A DNA stretch of 14,311 bases from Synergistaceae bacterium. Lineage in GTDB: Bacteria; Synergistota; Synergistia; Synergistales; Synergistaceae. The first letter of the stretch is position 1. The number at the start of each line of letters is the position of its first letter. Location of the stretch: contig JAISDQ010000268.1 in the NCBI GenBank assembly GCA_031264605.1, positions 1 to 14,311 of the forward strand, given 5' to 3'. Shown one piece after another: positions 1 through 7,528 of this stretch. The notes below the pieces were generated by a model. That model made no database searches, was not told the origin of the DNA, and saw nothing but the letters and a program-made list of their open reading frames with translations. Made by a program: the position numbers and the translations under genes.

Positions 1-729
1 ATCGGCGTGGAGTGCGACACGGCTTTGGGCGGAAAAGAAGCTCTCGATGAGATAGAGCGAAGGGGCAGCGCGTATGATATCTGCTTCATCGACTGGAAAA
101 TGCCGGACATCGACGGCATGGAACTGACGCGCCGCGTCAAGGCTTCCAAACGCGGCAAGTCGGTGGTTATCATGATATCCTCGGCGGATTTGAGCGCCAT
201 CGAAAACGAGGGGCGCAGCGCGGGAGTCGACAGATTTCTATCAAAACCGCTGTTCCCGTCGACTGTGACCGACTGCATTAACGAATGTCTCGGCGTCGCT
301 GAGAACGTCGCCGGCTCCGAGGCGTTCGCCGAGGAGGACGACTACTCTGGCCGCTGCGTGCTGCTCGTAGAGGATGTGGAGATCAACCGCGAGATCGTGC
401 TCACGCTGCTCGAACCGACGAATCTCAGCATCGAATGCGCGGAGAACGGCGTGGAGGCGGTCAGGATGTTCTCAGAGAATCCCGAGCGTTACGACGCCAT
501 ACTTATGGACGTACAGATGCCTGAGATGGACGGCTACGAAGCCTCGCGCCGCATCAGAGCGCTGGGCGCGCCGAACTCCGCCTCCGTGCCCATCATCGCC
601 ATGACCGCCAACGTCTTCCGCGAAGACGTCGAAAAATGCCTCGAAGCCGGAATGAACGACCACCTAGGAAAGCCTCTCGATATCGGCGAAGTTTTGTCCA
701 AGTTCAGAAAAGCGTTCCCGCGGAAATAG
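1..729 (+). CDS. Hybrid sensor kinase / multi-receiver protein, C-terminal part (two REC domains), 5' truncated
   Basis: The frame is open from the first base, so the gene begins upstream of the window; 242 residues are visible. Two CheY-like receiver domains follow each other. The first lacks its N-terminal acidic pair (off the window) but shows the phospho-acceptor Asp at codon 31 in FIDWKMPDIDG, a Ser in IMISSAD and the conserved Lys in FLSKPL. The second is complete: acidic pair in LLVEDVEIN, acceptor Asp at codon 170 in ILMDVQMPEMDG, Thr in IAMTANVF and Lys in HLGKPLD. The phrase GMNDHLGKP is typical of receivers at the end of hybrid histidine kinases, so the missing part probably holds sensor, HisKA and HATPase domains. 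No HPt domain or DNA-binding output follows, so a separate phosphotransfer partner is likely. The gene is convergent with the cluster on the other strand. A multi-receiver response regulator is the alternative. Confidence 0.85.
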   Translation: MGVECDTALGGKEALDEIERRGSAYDICFIDWKMPDIDGMELTRRVKASKRGKSVVIMISSADLSAIENEGRSAGVDRFLSKPLFPSTVTDCINECLGVAENVAGSEAFAEEDDYSGRCVLLVEDVEINREIVLTLLEPTNLSIECAENGVEAVRMFSENPERYDAILMDVQMPEMDGYEASRRIRALGAPNSASVPIIAMTANVFREDVEKCLEAGMNDHLGKPLDIGEVLSKFRKAFPRK

Positions 730-743
730 ATTCATTATCTAAA

Positions 744-778
744 GCGGACTACGCCCGCAATCCAAATTTTTGTTTTTA
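744..778 (+). terminator. Possible weak terminator of the receiver-domain gene
   Basis: Fifteen bases after the stop codon a short GCGG/CCGC stem (744-747 with 755-758, 7-base loop) is followed by a T-rich stretch containing runs of five and five T. The stem has only 4 bp, so this is a tentative call based on position and the T tract. Confidence 0.3.
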
Positions 779-797
779 ACGCACTTTCCCTGCTAGA

Positions 798-825
798 AAT
801 AATAAACAACCATTCGACGGCGAAT
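798..825 (-). terminator. Possible weak terminator of the minus-strand cluster
   Basis: Reading the minus strand just past the DUF1177 stop, ATTCG and CGAAT (825-812) form a 5-bp stem around a 4-base loop, then comes a T-rich tail (GGTTGTTTATTATTT). It sits in the 101-bp gap between two convergent genes, where a terminator is expected. The stem is short, so confidence is low. Confidence 0.35.
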
Positions 826-830
826 CGGCG

Positions 831-1778
831 TCAGGCTCCTTTACCGCCTATGGTCTGGAGTTTCGCCATAGAGCCGTACAGGTCGACCAGACGCTTGAAT
901 TCCTTCTCGTCAAAAAACGCGACGCTACCCTCTCCGAAGGCTTTGGCGACCTCAATGGAAAAACGTACGGCCGCCTCGATGTCAACGATTTGAGACGCGC
1001 CCGTCGCGCAGCCGGGAACCGCCGTCACTGTCGTCAGCGCCACGCCTACCACCGGAGATGTCGTCGCGGTACAGGGCTGAAGAATGCTGTTCAGATGATC
1101 TAAACCATTGCCGTAAGGCGTAATGTCCTGCGTCGTTACGGCAAACACGGATGGCTCTTTTCCTGTGACATAGCTCATAATAGTCAGCAGATCGTCGCTC
1201 ACCCGCAGGATGTACCCTTCTTTGACCGTGGGGGATATGGCGAAGCCGCGATGATTGATGACGCGGTTACCGCGGGTCGTGTCGATGGAAAGCACAGCGT
1301 CAAGCGAATCGTTTATCTCTTCGGCATTGGCGATTCCCATGTTGATGGGAGAATCCATGAACGGCACGGGGTCGTGCGGTAGAGTCGGGGCGTTTGGGCA
1401 AATATGAGTGGAAACGAAAACGTCTCCCTTCAGCACGTCGCCCGATTTCGCCATTTTCCCCAGCTTCATGGCGACAGCGATAGCGGCTATCGCGCCGTCT
1501 CCATCAGAGACGAGCCCTATCCGTTCCGGACGCGCGCCTATCCCTCCGAGACGCCCCACAATACCGAGCGTTGAAGCCATACCTCCGTTTTTCTTACCTT
1601 CCGAACCGGGAAACCACGCTTTTATGAAATCAGTATGCCCCTTTGGGCCATGTACGGTTTTTACCTCGACGGATTTTTCATCGTTTCCCGCGGAGATGAG
1701 CGCGTTCCTGACGATTTCTCCTGAAACGGAAGGGCTGTCGAGTAGTTCATAAGCTTCTATAACGTATTTCATCGACAT
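831..1778 (-). CDS. DUF1177 family protein
   Basis: A 315-residue cytoplasmic protein without signal peptide or membrane segments, recognised as DUF1177 from its well-conserved blocks: the start KYVIEAYELLDSP, GRLGGIGARPE at 76-85, SDGDGA at 91-96, THICPNAP at 124-131, SIDTTRGN at 164-171 and NHRGFAISPTVKEGY at 175-189. Family function is not established. The conserved Asp, His and Cys residues in short loops look like an enzyme active site, possibly metal-dependent, but that is inference. From memory, relatives often sit near peptide transporters and D-aminopeptidase-like genes. It is the last gene of the transporter cluster, 57 bases after dppF. The start chosen is ATG at 1778, with GGGGAG 11 bases upstream. 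ATG at 1796 (six residues longer) has no ribosome-binding site, and ATG at 1772 is also possible. Confidence 0.88.
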   Translation of the reverse strand: MSMKYVIEAYELLDSPSVSGEIVRNALISAGNDEKSVEVKTVHGPKGHTDFIKAWFPGSEGKKNGGMASTLGIVGRLGGIGARPERIGLVSDGDGAIAAIAVAMKLGKMAKSGDVLKGDVFVSTHICPNAPTLPHDPVPFMDSPINMGIANAEEINDSLDAVLSIDTTRGNRVINHRGFAISPTVKEGYILRVSDDLLTIMSYVTGKEPSVFAVTTQDITPYGNGLDHLNSILQPCTATTSPVVGVALTTVTAVPGCATGASQIVDIEAAVRFSIEVAKAFGEGSVAFFDEKEFKRLVDLYGSMAKLQTIGGKGA

Positions 1779-1835
1779 AACGCCTATTCTCCCCATTCTG
1801 AATCAAAATCAAGTATTTTTTTGCCGATAATTTTT

Positions 1836-2807
1836 TCACTCACGCAAATGACAGCGCACCAGATGCCCAGCGCTCACTTCGCGCATAACGGGATCATCCT
1901 GATGGCATAGCTCGTTCGCGTAAGGGCATCGGGTGTTGAAGCTGCAGCCGGGCGGAACATTAACTGGGCTGGGGATCTCTCCCTGCGATTCGACTTTATT
2001 GTGACGCGCCAGTTCCTCTTCTTCGCTGATGACCGGAATGGAGGACAGGAGCATCTTTGTATACGGGTGGCGCGGTTCGGAAAAAAAAACGTCCACTGGG
2101 GCTATTTCGGCTATCTTGCCCAGATACATTATTGCCACCTTGGTTGCGAGGTTTCTCATCAGGCTGAGATCGTGCGTGATAAAAAGGTACGAGAGGTTGC
2201 GTTGCCGTTGAAGGCGCAGAAGCATGTTGATTATCTTCGCCTGCACACTGACGTCGAGGGAGGACGTCGGTTCGTCGAGCACTATCATGGAGGGGTTGGT
2301 ACTTATTGCCCGGGCGATCGCCAGCATTTGGCGCTCGCCGCCGCCGAGGGACATGGGGTATTTGTACAGATATTCCGCCGACAGCTCCACGGTGTCCAAC
2401 AAGCGCAAAATCTGTCCGACTGGGTCGTGAGCGTCGGTCATTTTGTGAATTGACAAAGGCAGGCTGAGAATCTGACGGACATTGCGCTGAGGATTGAGCG
2501 TTGTACCGGGGTCTTGGAATACCATCTGAATTTCCCTTTTCATCCACAACGGGCGTTCGCCGCTGGCCATGCTGATGTCCTGTCCCTTGAAAATTATTTG
2601 GCCTGCCGTCGCTTTGTACATCCCGATGACATTGTACGCGGTCGTGCTCTTCCCAGAGCCGGACTCTCCCACCAATCCCAACGTTTCGCCCTCCCGGATG
2701 GCGAAGTCGATGCCGTCGATCGCCTTGACGAATAATCCTTTTTGAGCTCCCCGCGTGATTGGAAAATATTTTTTGAGGCCGCGCGCTTCTAAAATGATTT
2801 CGTTCAA
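1836..2807 (-). CDS. dppF: Peptide ABC transporter ATP-binding protein, DppF/OppF type
   Basis: One of two ATPases powering the peptide importer encoded here, acting on the inner face of the membrane. The 323 residues match the family length. Walker A is GESGSGKS at 47-54, the Q-loop is in MVFQDP, Walker B and D-loop are in VLDEPTSSLD, and the H-loop is in FITHDLSL. The C-terminal oligopeptide/dipeptide extension is present (SPVNVPPGC, then RCPYANELC and a final Cys), with cysteines spaced as in relatives that may carry an iron-sulfur cluster. The ABC signature reads LGGGE instead of the usual LSGGE/Q. The start is TTG at 2807, three bases after the dppD stop, with AAGGG nearby; no better start exists upstream. 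Tight spacing indicates translational coupling with dppD. Confidence 0.93.
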   Translation of the reverse strand: MNEIILEARGLKKYFPITRGAQKGLFVKAIDGIDFAIREGETLGLVGESGSGKSTTAYNVIGMYKATAGQIIFKGQDISMASGERPLWMKREIQMVFQDPGTTLNPQRNVRQILSLPLSIHKMTDAHDPVGQILRLLDTVELSAEYLYKYPMSLGGGERQMLAIARAISTNPSMIVLDEPTSSLDVSVQAKIINMLLRLQRQRNLSYLFITHDLSLMRNLATKVAIMYLGKIAEIAPVDVFFSEPRHPYTKMLLSSIPVISEEEELARHNKVESQGEIPSPVNVPPGCSFNTRCPYANELCHQDDPVMREVSAGHLVRCHLRE

Positions 2808-2810
2808 GGC

Positions 2811-3815
2811 TTATCCCTTCTTCTCTTCCTGTTCATAGGAGAAACAAGCGACAAAGTGTTCGTTTCCCAAATCTGCGAATTCCGGCTTTTCCTCATGGCA
2901 CCGCTTTTCGGCCTGAGGGCAGCGCGGAGCGAAACGACAGCCCGCTGGCGGCTTCAGGTAGTTTGGAATCCGTCCGGGAATGCCTTCGGCAACTCCTCCG
3001 CCGGTGAGGCGGGGAATACAGCGCATCAGCGCCTGCGTATAAGGGTGTGCCTGCCGCCGGAAAATCTCTTCAGTGGGCGCCGTTTCGATCATATTGCCGG
3101 CGTACATGACGTAGACGCGGTCAGTGGTTTCCCGCGCGACACCAAGGGAATGGGTGATCAGAATCAGCGAGCTGTGCTTGCTTTCCACCCGGTCTTTCAG
3201 GATTTTCAGAACCTGATCCTGTATGGTAACGTCCAAATTCGTCGTCGGTTCGTCGGCTATGACCATTTCCCGCGGCGTGGCCAAAGACATGGCGATACAC
3301 ACCCTTTGGCGCATACCTCCGCTCAACTGAAACGGATAACTGATGAGTATCCGCTCGGGGTCCGGCATGGACGTCTGTTTCAGGGCGAGCACCGCAAGTT
3401 CCTGCTGTGTGTCCCTTTTGCCGCAACCTTCCCGTCCGGAGTTGCGTATCGCTTCAAACATTTGCTCGCCGATCGTGAATACCGGATTGAGAGACATTGT
3501 AGGATCCTGAAAAATCATGGAAGCTCCGGCTCCGCGTAATTTTTTGAGTTCGTCGCCTTTCATCCCGAGCACGTTCCGTCCGCGGAACAATATCTCTCCC
3601 CGCGGCACGCGGCTGTTTTTCGCGAGGATACGCAGTATGGACTTGACGGTAGTCGTTTTGCCGCAGCCCGTTTCTCCGACGATCGCAACTTTTTCGCCGG
3701 CGTATACCGTGAAGTTCACGCCGTTCAATACCCTGACCTTGCCGGCGTAAGTTTTGAATTCCACGTGCAAATCCCTGATGTCGACGACCGGCGGCCTGTC
3801 AGTCGGCGTCCGCAT
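2811..3815 (-). CDS. dppD: Peptide ABC transporter ATP-binding protein, DppD/OppD type
   Basis: The partner ATPase of DppF; the pair would form the heterodimeric motor beneath DppB and DppC. The 334 residues carry Walker A GETGCGKT at 47-54, a Q-loop in MIFQDPTMSLNP, a canonical LSGGMRQR signature, Walker B ADEPTTNLD and an H-loop in LITHSLGV. The C-terminal peptide-transporter extension ends with PPAGCRFAPRCP and two further cysteines, as usual for DppD. Start ATG at 3815 lies three bases after the dppC stop, and its ribosome-binding site GAGGAG overlaps the end of dppC, which points to coupled translation. The canonical signature here contrasts with the altered one in DppF. Confidence 0.94.
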   Translation of the reverse strand: MRTPTDRPPVVDIRDLHVEFKTYAGKVRVLNGVNFTVYAGEKVAIVGETGCGKTTTVKSILRILAKNSRVPRGEILFRGRNVLGMKGDELKKLRGAGASMIFQDPTMSLNPVFTIGEQMFEAIRNSGREGCGKRDTQQELAVLALKQTSMPDPERILISYPFQLSGGMRQRVCIAMSLATPREMVIADEPTTNLDVTIQDQVLKILKDRVESKHSSLILITHSLGVARETTDRVYVMYAGNMIETAPTEEIFRRQAHPYTQALMRCIPRLTGGGVAEGIPGRIPNYLKPPAGCRFAPRCPQAEKRCHEEKPEFADLGNEHFVACFSYEQEEKKG

Positions 3816-3818
3816 CGG

Positions 3819-4700
3819 TCACTCCTCTCCCGACAGCATGTCTTTCACACCGTCGCCCATAAGATTGAAACCCAAGACGATAATCATGATCGCCAGTGCC
3901 GGAAAGATAGATAACCACCACTGCGCGGGCAAATATTTAGCGCCATCGGAAACCATCGTTCCCAGAGCGGGGAGCGGAGGCTGTTCGCCCAGGCCGACAA
4001 AACTGAGGGTCGCCCCGGTGAGGATGACCCAACCCATGTCCAATGTCGCCTTAGTCAGGATGGAACCCGTGCAGTTGGGAAGAATCTCACGAAACAGGAT
4101 GTGTGGTTTGGAAGCGCCCAACAATTCCGCCGATTTCACGTACATCTCGTTGCGCAGCGAGGTCGTCATCCCGAAGGCTAAACGCGTATACCACGGCCAC
4201 CACGCGACGCACATCGCTAACAGAGAATTAAATAGCGTGGGCCGCAGGATCGAACAGACGCACAAAGCAAGAATCATCGGCGGCAGGGCGAGAAAAATAT
4301 CCGTCATGCGCATTATGAACGTAGAAAACCACCTGCCTTTCCAATAACCCGCCATCATACCGAGAACACTGCCGAGGGGTACCGTGGCCGCAAGAACTCC
4401 GAGGCCCATTGTGAACGCCCCTCTGTAAGCGTAAAAAATTCGGCTCATGATGTCCCGGCCTACTGTGTCGGTTCCCAGCCAATAGTCGGCGCAAGGGCCT
4501 CTGTTCGCGTTTTTGAAATCGACCACAGCGCCGATGTGAGTTGGATAGGGGGCGACAAGCGGTTGGAAAACGGACACTATAAGCACGAGCGCCACGATGC
4601 CCAAGCCGACGACTGACATTTTATTCAGCGAAAATTTGTACCACAGCTTGCGAACCTCATCCAAGTAATCGCGTTTCGGGGTTTTGCCGCTCCCGTTCAT
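3819..4700 (-). CDS. dppC: Peptide ABC transporter permease, DppC/OppC type
   Basis: Second membrane subunit of the peptide importer, 293 residues. It has the N-terminal OppC-type segment (a short cytoplasmic tail, then a hydrophobic stretch near residues 30-52 ending in PLVAPYP), the periplasmic loop with GTDTVGRDIMSR, and the binding-protein-dependent permease domain. The EAA coupling loop is visible around SAELLGASKPHILFREILPN, followed by GATLSFVGLGEQPP, a hallmark of this subfamily. The start at 4700 overlaps the dppB stop as ATGA and has GGAGG about 8 bases upstream. A longer reading from 4742 would run 42 bases back into dppB and has no support. Confidence 0.93.
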   Translation of the reverse strand: MNGSGKTPKRDYLDEVRKLWYKFSLNKMSVVGLGIVALVLIVSVFQPLVAPYPTHIGAVVDFKNANRGPCADYWLGTDTVGRDIMSRIFYAYRGAFTMGLGVLAATVPLGSVLGMMAGYWKGRWFSTFIMRMTDIFLALPPMILALCVCSILRPTLFNSLLAMCVAWWPWYTRLAFGMTTSLRNEMYVKSAELLGASKPHILFREILPNCTGSILTKATLDMGWVILTGATLSFVGLGEQPPLPALGTMVSDGAKYLPAQWWLSIFPALAIMIIVLGFNLMGDGVKDMLSGEE

Positions 4701-5722
4701 TCTTCGCTTCCTCCCATCAAACGCACGCGGGGATCGAGCCACGCCACAATCAGATCGCTCAGTATATTCAGAACTATGAAAACTAGGCCCAGGATCATGA
4801 CCACGCCCGAAATGGCGTTGATGTCTTTGTTCAGCATCGCGCTCAGACCGTAGCGGGAAAGTCCGGGATAATTGAAGATGTTTTCCACCAGAAAAGCGTT
4901 GCCGAAAATAGCGGCAATATCCATGGCCATGACGGTGATCGTAGGAATCAAAGACGGTTTTAAGAGATATTTGAAGAGCAGGCGGTTTTCCGTGACTCCA
5001 TAGGCCTGCTCCGCCTGAATATAGTCCTTTAGATAATTTTCCACCATATTGCCCCGGGTAAGGCGGGCCGCTTGCGCCATCCCTCCCAGCATAAGGGCGA
5101 CGGCGGGCAGTATGATGTGGCGTATGGCATCAAGATAACCCGCGATGTTGCCTTGCAGGAGATAGTCGATGGTGTACATGCCGGTGATGATACGGGACGG
5201 CGCGGCCATCGACTGGGAAATCCGCCCTGTCGTGGGCAGAACTGGAAACAGATAGCCGAAAAGCAGCATAAATAACACGGCCCACAGAAAAGAAGGCGAT
5301 ACGATGCCAAGATAGCTGAGGACCCGGATCACCCCATCCAGCCATTTGCCGGTGTATTTGGTGGAGACAATCCCCAAAAGGATGCCGCCGATGATCATGA
5401 ACAAAGCCGACAGAAGGACAATTTCCAAAGTGGCGGGCAGATATTGCCGGATGTCGGTAATCACCGGACGGCGTGTCTGAAGCGAATTGCCGAGGTCCAG
5501 ATAGACAGCCCCTTTCAGCCAGTACAGATATTGGGTGACGAGCGGTTTGTCCAGATTCATTTCCCGGCGCAGGTTTTGGACGGTCTCTTCCGACACGCGC
5601 GGGCCCAAAGCCTGCCGCGCCGGGTCGCCCGGGATGACGCGGGCGATGATGAAAACGAGGATCGACAGCCCGAGGAGCACGAGGAGATATACCCCGATCT
5701 TTGTTAAAATTTTTTTCAGCAT
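4697..5722 (-). CDS. dppB: Peptide ABC transporter permease, DppB/OppB type
   Basis: First membrane subunit of the peptide importer, 341 residues. The N-terminus (ILTKIGVYLLVLLGLSILVF, then RVIPGDPA) is the standard DppB opening, with the first membrane segment near residues 9-28. Further hydrophobic segments follow, with the family motif LWAVLFMLLFGYLFPVLP. The EAA coupling loop spans DYIQAEQAYGVTENRLLFKYLL. It is recognisable but departs from the common ARAKG core, which may reflect the matching ATPase surfaces. Start ATG at 5722 has AAGGAAGG six bases upstream. It is separated from the binding-protein gene by 121 bases holding a large stem-loop, and it overlaps dppC by four bases. Confidence 0.94.
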   Translation of the reverse strand: MLKKILTKIGVYLLVLLGLSILVFIIARVIPGDPARQALGPRVSEETVQNLRREMNLDKPLVTQYLYWLKGAVYLDLGNSLQTRRPVITDIRQYLPATLEIVLLSALFMIIGGILLGIVSTKYTGKWLDGVIRVLSYLGIVSPSFLWAVLFMLLFGYLFPVLPTTGRISQSMAAPSRIITGMYTIDYLLQGNIAGYLDAIRHIILPAVALMLGGMAQAARLTRGNMVENYLKDYIQAEQAYGVTENRLLFKYLLKPSLIPTITVMAMDIAAIFGNAFLVENIFNYPGLSRYGLSAMLNKDINAISGVVMILGLVFIVLNILSDLIVAWLDPRVRLMGGSEE

Positions 5723-5763
5723 CGGCCTTCCTTTCAGGCAGTTGGTTTAAATTTGGTATAAAA

Positions 5764-5800
5764 GTTCAACGGCATATCCGTTCCGATTATGCCGCTGAAC
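5764..5800 (-). promoter_or_regulatory. Intercistronic stem-loop between binding-protein gene and dppB
   Basis: On the minus strand GTTCAGCGGCATA (5800-5788) pairs with TATGCCGTTGAAC (5776-5764) to give a 13-bp stem with one G-U pair and an 11-base loop. TTTTAT follows directly. It lies 44 bases after the binding-protein stop and 42 bases before the dppB start. It resembles a partial terminator or RNA-stabilising hairpin. Such hairpins are known to keep binding-protein mRNA more abundant than permease mRNA, and that role is inferred here. Confidence 0.65.
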
Positions 5801-5843
5801 CTAGAGAGTCGTTTTTCTGAGACCGGTTACGCTTCAGTCATCG

Positions 5844-7481
5844 CTATTTCTTGATGGTCATATCATGCGCGTAAATGGCGAAGCCCATCGGCATGAAATA
5901 GTTTTCGCCCTTTTCCGTGGCGGTAACCGCATTCCACGTCAGATATGAAGTTTGAGCGGCGCGTTTTTCCAGCCAGTTGAAACCCCACACCGTTGGGCAT
6001 AGATCGAAAATGTACCTCTGGATTTCCGCGTACTTTTTGAAGCGTTCGGCGTCGTCCACAGTAGCGAGGGCGTCGTCGATCATTTTGTCGAGTTTGGAAT
6101 CCTGCAGCCACTCCATCTGCTCCCACGAACCGCACGAAGAAGAATGGTAACGTGTGCGCAGCATACCACCCGCCTCGAAATACGGTGACGCGAAGTTCAC
6201 GAAGGAAATCTGGGGCGTGGTATCCGGGCTTTGAGCGTCGGTGATCATCGAACCGAAGGGTTTCTTCGTGACCGCCAGATTGATGCCGAGTTCGCTCAGG
6301 TTCGACTGGAGCAGAAGCGCTATTTTCTCCTGCTCCGGCACCTCGGCGCACCATGTCAGATTGAGAGTGATGTTCTGGCCGGCATACTTCGACTGCGCCA
6401 GTTCCGCCTTCGCCTTTTCCATGTCCTGCTTGAACGCGGGGATGGTCTTGTCGAATCCCGGCAGAACTACGGCGACCGGGCCGCGGCTTTCCAAAGCGCC
6501 GGGGTAGATGCTTTCGCGCAGGGTATCGTAATCGAAAGCGTAAGCCACCGCCTTGCGAAGATGCACGTCATCCGAGAACTCAGCCTTGGTGTTGAACATC
6601 ATGTTGAACGTGTTGCTGTTGCTGAACGCTGCGAGATCCACCCCATCCATAGCGTCCATAGTATTGTAATTTTCCAGTGGTTGTAACTCGTCCGTGATCT
6701 CTAATTCTTTGTTCGCCATCGCCGTACGTACGGCTACCGGATCGGTCATGTTGGAGATTTTGAAATACTGAGGCGCGTCCGCGTTCCAACCGAGGAAATA
6801 GTCGTCGAACCGCTCGCCGAGAAAATACTCGTCGAGTTTGAACTCACGCGTCTTATACGGGCCGGAACCGGCGTCGTGCGTCAGCAGCCAGGTTTTGCCG
6901 TAATCGCCTTTCTCTCCGTATGTCGCGGCGCTCTTATCATAATTGGCTGTCACAAGAGCTTCCTCCACGACCATGAAGCGGATCAGAGCGTAGACAAACG
7001 GGCCGAAAGGGGTTTTCAGTTCGAAAACCACGTGGGTATCGTCAGGCGCGTAGCATTTACCGATTACGTCCTTGTACAAATACGCATAGCCTTCTCCGAT
7101 CTCAAGCAGGCGGTTCATGCTGTACGCGACGTCGCTCGCCTTCATCAGGTTGCCGCTGTGGAATTTCACATCGTCGCGCAGCGTGAATGTGTAGACGAGA
7201 TTATTGTCGGAAACCGTCCATCCTGTTGCCAAATGTGGTTTAATACTCCCGTCCTGTTGCGGGAATACCAGAGGATCGTACACGTTGCACTGGGTAGTGG
7301 AATCGGAATAGTCGGAACCTACAGCCGGGTCGTAATAAGTGGGCCAGTCCTCGCCGGTACGGACGATCGTCGCGTCCTCGGGTATCGAGGTGTCGACGGC
7401 GGCGGCTCCCGCTTGAGTACTGACAGCGCTGAACAGCATGAACAGGGCCGCGAAGATCACGATTGCCTTTTTCGATTTCAT
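5844..7481 (-). CDS. Periplasmic peptide-binding protein of ABC transporter (SBP_bac_5 family)
   Basis: The substrate-capturing subunit of the DppBCDF importer. The 545 residues fit family 5 solute-binding proteins (OppA/DppA/NikA relatives). A Sec signal peptide occupies about residues 1-27 (MKSKKA, a hydrophobic core, then Ala-rich cleavage region) with no lipobox Cys, so the mature protein is soluble in the periplasm. The family signature YTFTLRDDVKFHSG is at 97-110, followed by ASDVAYSMNRLL. Later landmarks are LRKAVAYAFDYDTL and the C-terminal DLCPTVWGFN. Start ATG at 7481 has a strong AAGGAGG. The frame stays open upstream to 7754, but that part runs over the DUF917 gene and lacks a signal peptide. 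Ligand specificity cannot be read from sequence; the neighbouring enzymes suggest a modified peptide or cyclic amide. Confidence 0.93.
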   Translation of the reverse strand: MKSKKAIVIFAALFMLFSAVSTQAGAAAVDTSIPEDATIVRTGEDWPTYYDPAVGSDYSDSTTQCNVYDPLVFPQQDGSIKPHLATGWTVSDNNLVYTFTLRDDVKFHSGNLMKASDVAYSMNRLLEIGEGYAYLYKDVIGKCYAPDDTHVVFELKTPFGPFVYALIRFMVVEEALVTANYDKSAATYGEKGDYGKTWLLTHDAGSGPYKTREFKLDEYFLGERFDDYFLGWNADAPQYFKISNMTDPVAVRTAMANKELEITDELQPLENYNTMDAMDGVDLAAFSNSNTFNMMFNTKAEFSDDVHLRKAVAYAFDYDTLRESIYPGALESRGPVAVVLPGFDKTIPAFKQDMEKAKAELAQSKYAGQNITLNLTWCAEVPEQEKIALLLQSNLSELGINLAVTKKPFGSMITDAQSPDTTPQISFVNFASPYFEAGGMLRTRYHSSSCGSWEQMEWLQDSKLDKMIDDALATVDDAERFKKYAEIQRYIFDLCPTVWGFNWLEKRAAQTSYLTWNAVTATEKGENYFMPMGFAIYAHDMTIKK

Positions 7482-7528
7482 TGCTTCTCCTCCTTTATAT
7501 ATGTATGGGACAAAACCGATTGACTTTT

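Noticed and set aside
2001..3539. Plus-strand frames of 150 and 227 codons opposite dppF and dppD
   Set aside because: They lie antisense to complete ATPase genes with all nucleotide-binding motifs; no ribosome-binding site or family resemblance was seen.
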